Notes under the pieces: generated by a model | Seen by the model: the letters and a program-made list of their open reading frames with translations, nothing else | What the model was told of the DNA's origin: nothing | Database searches by the model: none | Translations under genes and position numbers: made by a program | Part shown: in pieces, positions 54,946 through 63,933 of the stretch | Layout: every line of letters starts with the position of its first letter | How positions within the stretch are numbered: position 1 is the stretch's first letter | From: Draconibacterium mangrovi | GTDB taxonomy: Bacteria; Bacteroidota; Bacteroidia; Bacteroidales; Prolixibacteraceae | Direction of reading: 5' to 3' | Length of the DNA: 64,000 nucleotides | Assembly: GCF_010586825.1 (NCBI RefSeq) | Contig: NZ_JAAAGB010000001.1 | Location: forward strand, 868,001 to 932,000

Positions 54946-55482
54946 ATGACTGAACAAGAACTTTTCGAACATCTCGACGCATGGGAGAATATTGAGATTA
55001 TTGCCGCAGCAATGCTTAACGATCCGGCACAGTTTAATACCCTCATCCACCTTGCCCTAAACGACACGCGGCAAAAAAGTTGGCGTGCCGCTTACCTGGT
55101 CGATAAAATCCATGACCAAAAACCGGAATTGTTGCAGCCTTATCTCCAGGCGCTGGTCGCCCAATTAAAAACAGAAAAGAATGCCAGCAAACGCCGCCAC
55201 TGGTTAAAGCTTATCAGCATGAATGCTATACCTGAAGAGCATAGTGGTTTTCTGTTTGATTATTGCATTGATACATTTACCTCGGGCAGCGAAGCAGTGG
55301 CTGTACGCGTGCATGCCATGCAAATTCTGTACAACATATCAGAACTGGAACCCGACCTAAAACCGGAGGTACTGCAGTTAATCGAGCAGGAAATGGAGTT
55401 CCATCCTACGGCCGGCATTCGGTCGCGGGGTAAAAAACTAGCCACTAAATTATTCCGACAAATTCAACAAAACAGCGATTAA
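54946..55482 (+). CDS. HEAT-like helical repeat protein of unknown function
   Basis: Start taken at the ATG at 54946 (MTEQELFEHLDAWENIE), about 178 residues; an in-frame ATG at 54898 would overlap the NUDIX promoter area. The protein is all-helical with about 30-residue periodicity (WRAAYLVDKIHDQKPELLQP, then ASKRRHWLKLISMNAIPEE, then VAVRVHAMQILYNISELEP), like short HEAT/ARM repeats. Similar Bacteroidota proteins are often mis-annotated as adenylosuccinate lyase; there is no lyase signature here. No signal peptide. Ends overlap by 4 bp with the DUF2723 gene. Confidence 0.7.
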   Translation: MTEQELFEHLDAWENIEIIAAAMLNDPAQFNTLIHLALNDTRQKSWRAAYLVDKIHDQKPELLQPYLQALVAQLKTEKNASKRRHWLKLISMNAIPEEHSGFLFDYCIDTFTSGSEAVAVRVHAMQILYNISELEPDLKPEVLQLIEQEMEFHPTAGIRSRGKKLATKLFRQIQQNSD

Positions 55483-58400
55483 GAACCGGCTTTATTCTGA
55501 AACTTAACAATCAATTCCTGCAATTTAGCATCCAGCTCTGTATTCAATTCCTCTTGTTTGTAGTTTCGCGTAAGAATTATCATGTTTTGCAAATGTGAGA
55601 TCTGGCGATTTTGTTCGCTTTGTACTGCTGCCGCAAAATTGTCGGGCAACGAAGCATAATAATCAAGCAAAGCAAAACAGTTGTCAGCCATTATACGCAC
55701 TTTTTCATTTCCTTTTTCTGTGGCCCCGGCACCGTAATACTGTGCTGCCATTTGGAACGAACTGTAATCGAGCGGAATTTTCTCGTTCGGGAAAAGCTCA
55801 AACATTTTATCCGCCACCTCAATGGCTTTTTCTCTTTCTCCCTCGGCGAGCAAGGCTTGCGACAAACGCGTAAACATATATTGCGCCTGCATAATGTTTA
55901 TCTGCTTGCGGTTATACTCGTCCATATGAATATCCGGGTCATTTACATTTCCCCAAACAAATTTATTCATCACATTATCGTAAAGAATATCACTGTCGAT
56001 TCGTCCGGCAGTTACTCCTTGTTTTGGTGTGCGTATCGGCACAAACCGATAAGCTAATCCTTCAAACTGTAACCAGTCGAGGAAGTGAATATTTCCGGTA
56101 AACACCAAACTGTGATCGATATATATCGGGCGTTCCCAGTTGTTGGCAGCAATCATATTCAGCACCGCCATTTCGCTTTTCGAGATCAAATTATCAGAGA
56201 TCTTAAAACTCACCCTGTCGGTAATAAGGTCTGCATCTTTTTGTCTTACAGTTCCCGAATCCAGCACTTTTTGCTTATCAACCGTAATATGAAAATCGCG
56301 CGACGGCAGGTAATCCATCATATCTCCACTGGTAACTTTTACTTTTGTACGCACATCGTCGCTACCTAAAAACTCCATAGCCTCGCTCAGCTCCACCGAT
56401 CCTTTTATCCGATCCTGGAAAAGCACTGCATCCATACGCCCCATGTAGTATTTATCTTTTGTGAAAGTAAATGGTACCGGATCGGCATCGTATGTTTTAA
56501 ACTGCTGCTGATTGATGTACCAGTCCATACCCAGGTAACTGATATTTATGATTTTTATATCCCGGCGTACGCCCTCCACTTCCTGCACATACCACAGCGG
56601 GAAAGTATCATTATCGCCATAAGTAAACAGAATGGCATTTGGCGCACACGATTCCAGGTAGTCGATCGCATAATCGCGTGTCATGTATTTTCCCGACCGG
56701 TCGTGGTCGTCCCAGTTTTGCGAAGCCAGCACACCCGGTACGGCAACCACCGAAATTACGGTTGCCAACACTGCTCCCGGCGCTCCTTTCAGCACCTTCT
56801 TTAAACCGGAATATATGGCCAGCACACCCAGTCCAATCCAAATGGCAAAGGCATAAAACGAGCCGGCGTAAGCATAATCGCGCTCGCGTGGCTGGTACGG
56901 ATACTGGTTGAGGTAAACCACAATGGCAAGACCGGTAAGGATAAACAGCAGCATGGTTACGGCAAAAGTTTCTTTGCCTTTTTTGCCCTGGTTATATTGA
57001 AAAAACAAACCCAGAAGTCCCAATAATAGTGGCAAAAAGTAGTACACGTTTCTGCTCGGATCATTTTTCATCCACTCGGGCATGTTATCGCGCGGCCCTG
57101 TTTTTGGCTCATCAATAAACGAGATTCCGCTTACCCAGTTTCCATTCTGAAAACCTCCGTGGCCCTGTACATCGTTTTGCCGGCCCACAAAATTCCACAT
57201 AAAATAACGCATGTACATATGCCCAACCTGGTAACTAAAAAAGAAGCGCAGGTTTTCGCCAAAAGTTGGCTTTTGCATGGTTTTTACTTCGCCTCGGTCA
57301 CGCACCCTTACCGGAGTTCCTTTTACTTTTCCCCAATCTTTATAAGCCTGAATGTGGTTGGCTTTATCGCTGTACATTCGCGGAAAAATGGTTTCCATTT
57401 TTGGCTCGTACACCGAACCACCCGGCATTGTTCCGGTAATTTTGTATTTCCCGTCTACTCTATTGTATTGTTCTTTTGGAGCTTTCGATGCAATACGCGG
57501 CGCATTGTAATACGGTCCTTTTGCCAGTGGTCGGTCGCCATACTGTTCGCGGTTCAGGTATCGAACCAGCGCAAAGGCATTATCCGGACTATTCTGGTTC
57601 ATTGGAGGATTGGCCGATGCACGAATAACGATGAGTGCAAACGACGAATAGCCGATCAGAATTACAATAACCATTGTTAGTGCAGTGTTCAGTACTACCT
57701 TGTTTCTTTTTCGGGTATAGTTGATTCCCCAAACCGAACCAGCTACCACCAGGGCGCCCATAAACAATATTCCCGAGTTAAACGGCAAGCCAAATGCATT
57801 CACAAAAATGCGGTCGAAGATAAAAGCAACGTGCGGAACTCCGGGTATAATTCCATATTGAATTCCCAGCAAAATACCCATCGAGGCTGCCAGCGCATAA
57901 AACACACCTTTCCACGAGAATTCGTATTTTTTGAAATAGTAAACCATTCCGATAGCCGGTATAGCCAGCAGGTTCAACAAGTGAACGCCAATTGACAAGC
58001 CCATTAAATACGCGATTAGCACCAACCAGCGGTTTGCGTATTTTTCGTGCGCCACATTTTCCCATTTCAAAATGGCCCAAAATACCATGGCCGTAAACAG
58101 CGATGAAAGTGCGTAAACCTCTCCTTCTACAGCCGAAAACCAAAACGAATCGGTGAAAGTAAAAGCCAGCGCTCCAACCAAACCACTACCCCACACGGCA
58201 ATCTGTTCGCCGGTGCTTAATTCATCCTCCGGGAATAGTTTACGCGCAAGGTGTACGATCGTCCAGTACAAAAACATGATGGTTGCGGCACTTGCAATGG
58301 CCGATAAGGAATTAACCATAACTGCGGCTTTGGTAACATCGGGAGCAAACAGTGTAAATATCCGTCCCAAAATCATAAAGGTAGGCGCACCCGGGGGGTG

Positions 58401-58547
58401 ACCAACCTCCAGTTTAAATGCACTTGTTATAAACTCTCCGCAATCCCACCAGCTAACCGTGGGTTCAAGAGTAGCGAAATAGGTTATACAAGCGACAGTA
58501 AAAACAAGCCAACCAAGAATGTTATTGATTAATTTTGTGTGTTGCAT
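55479..58547 (-). CDS. DUF2723 membrane protein (GT117-like glycosyltransferase)
   Basis: Start chosen at the ATG at 58545-58547 (MQHTKLINNILGWLVFTVAC); the track of in-frame codons continues to 58595 without another good start. About 1022 residues. The N-terminal half has some ten membrane helices with the family motif PTVSWWDCGEFITSAFKLEVGHPPGAPTF, in which the acidic WDCGEF plays the part of the catalytic DE motif of GT-C transferases. VEGEVYALSSLF, PRERDYAYAGSFYAFAIWIG and YGDNDTFPLWYVQEVEGVR are DUF2723 landmarks. Family members have been linked to O-glycosylation of exported proteins in Bacteroidota. The C-terminal soluble part (about 870-1000) is TPR-like. Convergent overlap with the helical gene. 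Confidence 0.85.
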   Translation of the reverse strand: MQHTKLINNILGWLVFTVACITYFATLEPTVSWWDCGEFITSAFKLEVGHPPGAPTFMILGRIFTLFAPDVTKAAVMVNSLSAIASAATIMFLYWTIVHLARKLFPEDELSTGEQIAVWGSGLVGALAFTFTDSFWFSAVEGEVYALSSLFTAMVFWAILKWENVAHEKYANRWLVLIAYLMGLSIGVHLLNLLAIPAIGMVYYFKKYEFSWKGVFYALAASMGILLGIQYGIIPGVPHVAFIFDRIFVNAFGLPFNSGILFMGALVVAGSVWGINYTRKRNKVVLNTALTMVIVILIGYSSFALIVIRASANPPMNQNSPDNAFALVRYLNREQYGDRPLAKGPYYNAPRIASKAPKEQYNRVDGKYKITGTMPGGSVYEPKMETIFPRMYSDKANHIQAYKDWGKVKGTPVRVRDRGEVKTMQKPTFGENLRFFFSYQVGHMYMRYFMWNFVGRQNDVQGHGGFQNGNWVSGISFIDEPKTGPRDNMPEWMKNDPSRNVYYFLPLLLGLLGLFFQYNQGKKGKETFAVTMLLFILTGLAIVVYLNQYPYQPRERDYAYAGSFYAFAIWIGLGVLAIYSGLKKVLKGAPGAVLATVISVVAVPGVLASQNWDDHDRSGKYMTRDYAIDYLESCAPNAILFTYGDNDTFPLWYVQEVEGVRRDIKIINISYLGMDWYINQQQFKTYDADPVPFTFTKDKYYMGRMDAVLFQDRIKGSVELSEAMEFLGSDDVRTKVKVTSGDMMDYLPSRDFHITVDKQKVLDSGTVRQKDADLITDRVSFKISDNLISKSEMAVLNMIAANNWERPIYIDHSLVFTGNIHFLDWLQFEGLAYRFVPIRTPKQGVTAGRIDSDILYDNVMNKFVWGNVNDPDIHMDEYNRKQINIMQAQYMFTRLSQALLAEGEREKAIEVADKMFELFPNEKIPLDYSSFQMAAQYYGAGATEKGNEKVRIMADNCFALLDYYASLPDNFAAAVQSEQNRQISHLQNMIILTRNYKQEELNTELDAKLQELIVKFQNKAGS

Positions 58548-58669
58548 GATCTGCATTTTATTTTTGAACAAAGGCAAATATAAGCTTTTATACAAGAATG
58601 CTTAGAACATAATTATCAAAAAGAATTTCACCTTTTTTTCGAAAGAGGGAATTTTTTTTTGCCCAGATA

Positions 58670-58699
58670 TTGCAGAATAAAATTTTTTTATACTTTTGC
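58670..58699 (+). promoter_or_regulatory. Promoter of tRNA-Gln
   Basis: TTG (58670-58672), 19 nt, TACTTTTG (58692-58699), then CACCG. Consistent with the Bacteroidota promoter, 32 nt before the tRNA. Confidence 0.65.
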
Positions 58700-58730
58700 A
58701 CCGTCTTTAACGAAAAGACGCAATAAGGAC

Positions 58731-58806
58731 TGACCCGTGGTGTAATTGGCAACACGTCTGATTTTGGTTCAGAAGAGTCCAGGTTCGAGCCCTGGCGGGT
58801 CAACCA
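58731..58806 (+). tRNA. tRNA-Gln (TTG anticodon) with encoded CCA
   Basis: 76 nt with CCA. Acceptor TGACCCG/CGGGTCA, short D arm GTGTAATTGGCAACAC, anticodon arm TCTGA-TTTTGGT-TCAGA giving TTG, T arm CAGGTTCGAGCCCTG. Terminator follows. Confidence 0.96.
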
Positions 58807-58808
58807 CC

Positions 58809-58839
58809 AAAGCCTGCAGTTTTACTGCGGGCTTTTTTT
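58809..58839 (+). terminator. Terminator of tRNA-Gln
   Basis: AAAGCCTGCAG and CTGCGGGCTTT pair (one mismatch/wobble) over TTTTA and are followed by a T-run. Confidence 0.8.
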
Positions 58840-58892
58840 ATGGCAAAAAAATCATACAAAATAAGCCCGTCAAATTAATGGGCCACTTATAA

Positions 58893-58925
58893 AAATAAAA
58901 AGCTCCGACCAATGGCCGGAGCTTC
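58893..58925 (-). terminator. Terminator of the carAB operon
   Basis: AAGCTCCGACC and GGCCGGAGCTT pair around AATG-type bases. On the minus strand a T-rich tract follows. It lies 22 bp after the carB stop. Confidence 0.8.
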
Positions 58926-58946
58926 TCTAATATCGAAATAAAGCTT

Positions 58947-61900
58947 CTACTCTTTGTATTCGTCCCAGCTCACCACTTTAATGTCCTCGAGACTGTATTT
59001 GCAAATTCCGTAAAGGAATGCACTTGCAACACGGGCATTGGTAATTAGCGGGATGTTATAATCGATTGCACTACGGCGAATCGTATAACCATTTTTCAAC
59101 TCGCGGTTGGTATGGTTTTTCGGGATATTAACCACCAGATCAATCTTTTTATTCTTGATCATTTCAATGGTATTAGGCGACTGATCTTCCTCGTCGGGCC
59201 AGTGCACCAGCGTATTCTCAATACCATTATCGCGGAAGAACTTGTGCGTTCCTTCAGTAGCGAAAATATTGTAGCCTTTTTCAACCAGCATTCTGGTGCT
59301 GTTCAGCAACTCCACTTTACCTCTCGATGGTCCTGACGAAATCAAGATGTTCTTTTTCGGGAAATTGTACCCTACCGACAACATCGCTTTCAGAATCGCC
59401 TCGTAGTAGGTATCGCCGATACATCCAACCTCTCCGGTCGACGACATATCAACACCTAAAACAGGGTCGGCTTTCAGCAATCGTGCAAACGAGAACTGCG
59501 GTGCTTTAACACCCACATAATCCAGCTCAAACAACGATTTATCCGGTTTTGGCACATCGATTCCCAACATTACTTTCGTTGCAATTTCGATCAGGTTCAA
59601 TTTCATCACCTTCGAAACGAACGGGAAGCTTCGCGATGCGCGCAGGTTACACTCAATAACTTTTATGTCGTTATCTTTTGCCAGGAACTGCATATTGAAA
59701 GGTCCGGTAATTTCCAGTCCTTTTGCAATCTGACGAGCAATTTTCTTCACCCTGCGAATGGTCTCAACATATAGTTTTTGCGGCGGAAAAACGATGGTAG
59801 CATCGCCCGAGTGAACTCCGGCAAACTCCACGTGCTCCGAAATGGCATAAGCAACCATTTCGCCTTTATTGGCCACTGCGTCAATCTCAATTTCTTTGGC
59901 CTGCTCGATAAACTCGGTAACAACCACCGGATGTTCTTTCGATACATTGGCCGCCATTTCAAGGAAATGCTCCAGCTGATCGGGGTTGGAAACTACATTC
60001 ATGGCTGCACCCGAAAGTACGTATGATGGACGAATCAACACCGGATAACCCACTTCGTCCACAAACTTGTGAATCTCTTCGATGGTTGACAGGCGTGCCC
60101 AACGTGGCTGATCAACACCCAGCTCATCAAGCAGTGATGAGAATTTCTCGCGGTCCTCGGCATTGTCGATCTTTTTGGCCGATGTACCAAGGATTGGCAC
60201 ATTTTGGCTGTCGAGTTTCATGGCCAGGTTATTCGGAATTTGTCCTCCCATTGAAACCACAACTCCATGCGGATTCTCCAGGTCGTAAACATCCATTACA
60301 CGTTCAAAAGTCAGCTCATCAAAATAAAGTCTGTCGCAGGTATCGTAATCCGTACTCACCGTCTCCGGGTTGTAGTTGATCATTACTGAACGATATCCCT
60401 CTTTTTTAATCGTATTAATAGTATTTACACTACACCAGTCGAATTCTACCGAACTTCCGATACGGTAAGCACCTGATCCAAGCACCATTACCGATTTATG
60501 ATCGCCTAAGTAAGTAACGTCGTTCTCCGTGCCATTATGCGTCAGGTACAGGTAGTTGGTTTGAGCAGGATACTCACCTGCAAGTGTATCAATTTGTTTA
60601 ACTACCGGCACAATTCCGTTAGCTTTACGGAAAGCCCTTACTTTCAGAAGATCTTCATTGATGTTTGCATTCTTGCTCCTCATCACCAAACGTGCGATCT
60701 GAAAATCGGAATAACCGGCTTGTTTTGATGCTTTTAACAGTGGAATTGGCAATTTCTCCAGCTCGTTAAACTTCTTCAGCTCCAGTTTTATTTTGTAAAT
60801 ATTATTCAGCTTTTGCAGGAACCAGCGATCGATTTTTGTTTTCTCGTGAATCTGATCGATAGAATAACCTTTGTTGAACGCCTCCGCAATGGCAAATATT
60901 CGGCGGTCGGTAGGATTTGTCAACTCCTCCTCGATTCCCTCAATGGTAATCTCCTCCCTATTGGCCACAAAACCGTGCATTCCCACACCAACCATTCGAA
61001 TACCTTTCTGAATGGCTTCTTCAAAAGTTCGTCCGATGGCCATAATCTCGCCAACCGATTTCATCGAGCTTCCGATATTTTTCGAAACACCTACGAATTT
61101 GCTCAAATCCCAGCGAGGAATCTTTACCACACAGTAGTCGAGCGCAGGCTCGAAACATGCAGTTGTTACTTTGGTAACCGAGTTTTTAAGTTGGTGCAAA
61201 CCGTAACCCAAACCCAATTTTGCAGCAACAAATGCCAGCGGATAACCGGTAGCTTTCGAAGCCAGTGCCGATGAACGTGATAATCGGGCATTCACCTCAA
61301 TCACACGATAATCTTCTGAGTAAGGATCGAGCGCGAACTGAACGTTACATTCTCCGATTACTCCAACACGGCGAATAATCTTAATTGATATCTCGCGCAG
61401 TTTGTGATATTCTGAGTTCGACATTGTTTGCGATGGAGCTACAACGATACTCTCGCCGGTGTGAATTCCCAGCGGGTCGAAGTTCTCCATGTTACAAACC
61501 GTAATACAGTTGTCGTATTTATCGCGAACTACTTCGTACTCTACTTCTTTCCATCCTTTAATTGATTCTTCAACCAGGATTTGCGGCGAGTAAGCAAATG
61601 CGCTTCCGGCCAGTTTTTCCAGTTCCTCTTCGTTTTCGCAGAAACCGGATCCTAAACCTCCCAGCGTATATGCTGCACGGATGATAATTGGGAAGCCAAC
61701 CTCTTTGGCAGCAGCTTTCGCTTCAGCCATATTTGATGCCGCAATACTTTTACATGTCTTAACATTAATTTCATCAAGCATGTTGGCAAAAATATCGCGG
61801 TCTTCGGTGTCGATAATCGACTGAACCGGCGTACCAACTACTTCAACATTGTATTTTTCGAGAACTCCCGATTCGTATAGTGCAACCCCGCAGTTCAGCG

Positions 61901-62180
61901 CAGTTTGACCTCCGAACGCCAGAAGTATTCCCTGTGGTTTTTCTTTTTTAATCACCTCTTCAACAAAATGAGGCGTAACAGGCAAAAAATAAATTTTGTC
62001 TGCAATGTCTTCAGATGTTTGAATGGTTGCAATATTCGGATTGATAAGAACCGTTTCAACACCTTCTTCTTTCAACGCTTTTAGCGCCTGCGAACCGGAA
62101 TAATCGAACTCACCGGCCTCTCCAATTTTTAGTGCTCCCGAACCAAGAACAATTGCTTTTTTAATATGTGTTTCTATCAT
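58947..62180 (-). CDS. carB: Carbamoyl-phosphate synthase large subunit CarB
   Basis: A 1077-residue enzyme, full length. Two ATP-grasp halves: the carboxy-phosphate half begins KKAIVLGSGALKIGEAGEFDYSG and contains IIRAAYTLGGLGSGF; the carbamoyl half begins SVMVLGSGAYRIGSSVEFDWC and contains LIRPSYVLSGAAMNVV. The C-terminal 130 residues are the MGS-like allosteric domain (ISSGPSRGKVELLNSTRM, then a VVNIPKNHTNRELKNGYTIR block that holds the effector site). With CarA it makes carbamoyl phosphate for arginine and pyrimidines. The operon is interrupted between carA and carB by a four-helix-bundle gene. Very confident. Confidence 0.96.
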   Translation of the reverse strand: MIETHIKKAIVLGSGALKIGEAGEFDYSGSQALKALKEEGVETVLINPNIATIQTSEDIADKIYFLPVTPHFVEEVIKKEKPQGILLAFGGQTALNCGVALYESGVLEKYNVEVVGTPVQSIIDTEDRDIFANMLDEINVKTCKSIAASNMAEAKAAAKEVGFPIIIRAAYTLGGLGSGFCENEEELEKLAGSAFAYSPQILVEESIKGWKEVEYEVVRDKYDNCITVCNMENFDPLGIHTGESIVVAPSQTMSNSEYHKLREISIKIIRRVGVIGECNVQFALDPYSEDYRVIEVNARLSRSSALASKATGYPLAFVAAKLGLGYGLHQLKNSVTKVTTACFEPALDYCVVKIPRWDLSKFVGVSKNIGSSMKSVGEIMAIGRTFEEAIQKGIRMVGVGMHGFVANREEITIEGIEEELTNPTDRRIFAIAEAFNKGYSIDQIHEKTKIDRWFLQKLNNIYKIKLELKKFNELEKLPIPLLKASKQAGYSDFQIARLVMRSKNANINEDLLKVRAFRKANGIVPVVKQIDTLAGEYPAQTNYLYLTHNGTENDVTYLGDHKSVMVLGSGAYRIGSSVEFDWCSVNTINTIKKEGYRSVMINYNPETVSTDYDTCDRLYFDELTFERVMDVYDLENPHGVVVSMGGQIPNNLAMKLDSQNVPILGTSAKKIDNAEDREKFSSLLDELGVDQPRWARLSTIEEIHKFVDEVGYPVLIRPSYVLSGAAMNVVSNPDQLEHFLEMAANVSKEHPVVVTEFIEQAKEIEIDAVANKGEMVAYAISEHVEFAGVHSGDATIVFPPQKLYVETIRRVKKIARQIAKGLEITGPFNMQFLAKDNDIKVIECNLRASRSFPFVSKVMKLNLIEIATKVMLGIDVPKPDKSLFELDYVGVKAPQFSFARLLKADPVLGVDMSSTGEVGCIGDTYYEAILKAMLSVGYNFPKKNILISSGPSRGKVELLNSTRMLVEKGYNIFATEGTHKFFRDNGIENTLVHWPDEEDQSPNTIEMIKNKKIDLVVNIPKNHTNRELKNGYTIRRSAIDYNIPLITNARVASAFLYGICKYSLEDIKVVSWDEYKE

Positions 62181-62204
62181 GATAATTTTTGAATTTCGAA
62201 TTAT

Positions 62205-62629
62205 GATTAACGAATTAAGATTTCAGATTTATCATACATCTGCTACTTGTTTTTATTCTTTTTGGCAGTTTCAATACTTTTCACGAAGATCGATATCAAC
62301 TCGTTATTCTCGTTGTAACAATCCTGGAGCATATTTAAATTTTTAACCAAACCTGAATATTTAATAATCTTTATTGCCACAAAAGTTTCTCTTAATTCTT
62401 TTAAACAAACACTCATTTTATGAATAAAGTCGTTTTTGCTTTCAGCACTTTGAGCTTCTCCATAGTTGAGTGCAGGTGAAGTACCTGATCTAACGATTTG
62501 ACCTTTCATATGATTGCCGATGGGAGTATTTGGAAGAGCATCTGCCAGCCTGATAATCATGGCGGCAAATCGTATTAGTCTCTCTTCCAAATCAAACTTG
62601 TTCATATCTGCAATCATAAATCGTTAATC
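62205..62629. mobile_element. Candidate miniature element: IVP-like gene bounded by imperfect inverted repeats
   Basis: GATTAACGAATTAAGATTTC (from 62205) and the reverse of ATCTGCAATCATAAATCGTT (62606-62629 region) are imperfect inverted repeats of about 25 bp. They enclose the four-helix-bundle gene and sit exactly in the carA-carB gap. The same motif also stands without such a gene at 24126 and 25743. No transposase or target-site duplication was recognised. Confidence 0.45.
62243..62605 (-). CDS. Four-helix-bundle protein of the 23S rRNA intervening-sequence type
   Basis: About 120 residues from the ATG at 62603-62605 (MNKFDLEERLIRFAAMIIRL); an ATG at 62617 adds four residues that belong to the flanking repeat. 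The helices NKFDLEERLIRFAAMIIRLA, TPIGNHMKGQIVRSGTSPAL, NYGEAQSAESKNDFIHKMSV and LKELRETFVAIKIIKYSGLV match the S23/IVP (TIGR02436) family. The conserved SGTSPALNYGEAQSA motif is typical. Members were first seen in 23S rRNA intervening sequences, but many are free-standing; their role is unknown, possibly nucleic acid binding. The unusual point is its place inside the carAB operon. The lysine-rich tail KKNKNK is common. Confidence 0.85.
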   Translation of the reverse strand: MNKFDLEERLIRFAAMIIRLADALPNTPIGNHMKGQIVRSGTSPALNYGEAQSAESKNDFIHKMSVCLKELRETFVAIKIIKYSGLVKNLNMLQDCYNENNELISIFVKSIETAKKNKNK

Positions 62630-62649
62630 GTCATTCTGCGGTTCAATTC

Positions 62650-63729
62650 TTACTTCTTGCTCTCTACGATATTTTTAATGAACTCGTCAAATAAAAACTC
62701 GGTATCTACCGGACCACTCGATGCTTCGGGATGGAACTGAGTTGAGAAGAAAGGCTTGGTTTTGTGCCTGATTCCTTCGTTGGTTTCATCGTTTACGTTT
62801 GTAAATAATGGTTCCCAGTCGCTTGGCAACGTTTCGGTTGCTACCGCAAAACCGTGGTTTTGAGAAGTGATATAACATTTGTTTGTTCCTTCCAACAACA
62901 CAGGCTGGTTGTGGCTGCGGTGCCCAAATTTCAATTTATAGGTCTCGGCGCCGGCGGCACGTGCCAGCAATTGGTTACCCAAACAAATTCCCATAATTGG
63001 CTTCTCTGCTCCGATTACATTTTTAATATACTCAACAGTTACATCACAATTTGCGGGGTCGCCCGGGCCGTTCGAGATAAACAATCCGTCGAATTCTTCA
63101 TTGGTAAAATCGTAGTCCCATGGCACACGAATTACCGTAGCTCCGCGATTAAGCAAACAACGGATAATGTTGTTTTTCACACCGCAATCAATTAATACCA
63201 CTTTGTGCTCTCCGTCTCCGTATACCTCACGTTCTTTGCAACTGGCAACAGCTACCAGGTTTTCTTTATTCGGATCGTAGAAGTCAATCTCATCCCCGAA
63301 TTCGATCTTTCCAAGCATCGATCCTTTCTCACGTAAAATTTTCGTTAAGGCTCTCGTGTCGATGTCGAATAAACCCGGCACTTCGTATTCTTTTAGCCAA
63401 TCGCTCAAACTTTTCTCAGCATTCCAGTGGCTAAACTCAAACGAGTAATCAGAGATTATCAGACCGGAAATGTGCAATTTGTGCGATTCGTAATATTTGT
63501 GTATTCCGTTCTCTTTTCTGTTAAAAGGAACGCCATAATTCCCAATCATTGGGTAGGTCGACACCAGTATTTGCCCGGTGTAAGATGGATCGGTCAAACT
63601 TTCCGGATACCCCGTCATTGCTGTATAAAAAACGACCTCTCCGGCCACCGACTTTTCGCTTCCGAAGGATTTTCCCATAAAAACCGTCCCGTCTTCAAGC
63701 GTTAATTTTGCCTGTTTTACTTTGTACAT
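62650..63729 (-). CDS. carA: Carbamoyl-phosphate synthase small subunit CarA
   Basis: A 359-residue glutamine amidotransferase subunit. The N-terminal domain starts VKQAKLTLEDGTVFMGKSFG and contains GEVVFYTAMTGYPESLTDPSY. The class I GATase domain has the nucleophile Cys in GICLGNQLLARAAG (Asn where many relatives have His), and the His-Glu pair in TQFHPEASSGP near 329. It supplies ammonia to CarB. Promoter-proximal gene of the operon, divergent from argR. The leader of about 130 nt contains a short ORF and a terminator-like hairpin directly before the ATG. Start fixed by alignment to the family N-terminus. Confidence 0.95.
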   Translation of the reverse strand: MYKVKQAKLTLEDGTVFMGKSFGSEKSVAGEVVFYTAMTGYPESLTDPSYTGQILVSTYPMIGNYGVPFNRKENGIHKYYESHKLHISGLIISDYSFEFSHWNAEKSLSDWLKEYEVPGLFDIDTRALTKILREKGSMLGKIEFGDEIDFYDPNKENLVAVASCKEREVYGDGEHKVVLIDCGVKNNIIRCLLNRGATVIRVPWDYDFTNEEFDGLFISNGPGDPANCDVTVEYIKNVIGAEKPIMGICLGNQLLARAAGAETYKLKFGHRSHNQPVLLEGTNKCYITSQNHGFAVATETLPSDWEPLFTNVNDETNEGIRHKTKPFFSTQFHPEASSGPVDTEFLFDEFIKNIVESKK

Positions 63730-63746
63730 ATTCCGATTTAATAATT

Positions 63747-63786
63747 AAAAAAAATGCGCTTGCCCTAAAATAGTTCAAACGCATTT
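63747..63786 (-). terminator. Terminator-like hairpin in the carA leader (attenuator candidate)
   Basis: On the minus strand AAATGCGTTTG and CAAGCGCATTT pair over 11 positions (one G-U) with a 13-nt loop, followed by five more T residues. The last T is 17 nt before the carA ATG. No gene upstream on this strand would need it, so it stands in the carA leader as an attenuator. Confidence 0.6.
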
Positions 63787-63830
63787 CAGTTATTCTTTAT
63801 ACTTATTTTCAAATACACTTTCTCAGCCAT
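63786..63830 (-). CDS. Candidate 14-residue leader peptide of carA
   Basis: ATG at 63828-63830 to TGA at 63786-63788 encodes MAEKVYLKISIKNN. The stop abuts the first base of the hairpin. The peptide contains no arginine, so control by charged tRNA-Arg is unlikely; translation-transcription coupling at a U-rich leader as in pyrBI is an alternative. Evidence is positional only. Confidence 0.3.
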   Translation of the reverse strand: MAEKVYLKISIKNN

Positions 63831-63843
63831 AATGTTAAGAACA

Positions 63844-63857
63844 TGATATTAAAATCA
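63844..63857 (-). promoter_or_regulatory. Degenerate ARG-box-like palindrome in the carA leader
   Basis: TGATATTAAAATCA keeps the TGA and TCA ends and 11 of 14 positions of the ArgR core TGAATnnnnATTCA. It lies a few bases downstream of the predicted carA transcription start. Confidence 0.4.
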
Positions 63858-63867
63858 TTTTCCGATG

Positions 63868-63875
63868 CAAAAATA
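63868..63875 (-). promoter_or_regulatory. -7 box of carA
   Basis: TATTTTTG on the minus strand, followed by CATCGG. It sets the start of transcription near 63862 and a leader of about 130 nt. The -33 element is weak. Confidence 0.5.
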
Positions 63876-63918
63876 GAAAATATTCTGAAATTCTTACCTG
63901 TTCTTTTATGAAAATGTA

Positions 63919-63926
63919 TATTTTTG
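63919..63926 (+). promoter_or_regulatory. -7 box of argR
   Basis: TATTTTTG followed by C on the plus strand. Transcription would start near 63932, inside or next to the ARG box. Confidence 0.5.
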
Positions 63927-63933
63927 CATTACA

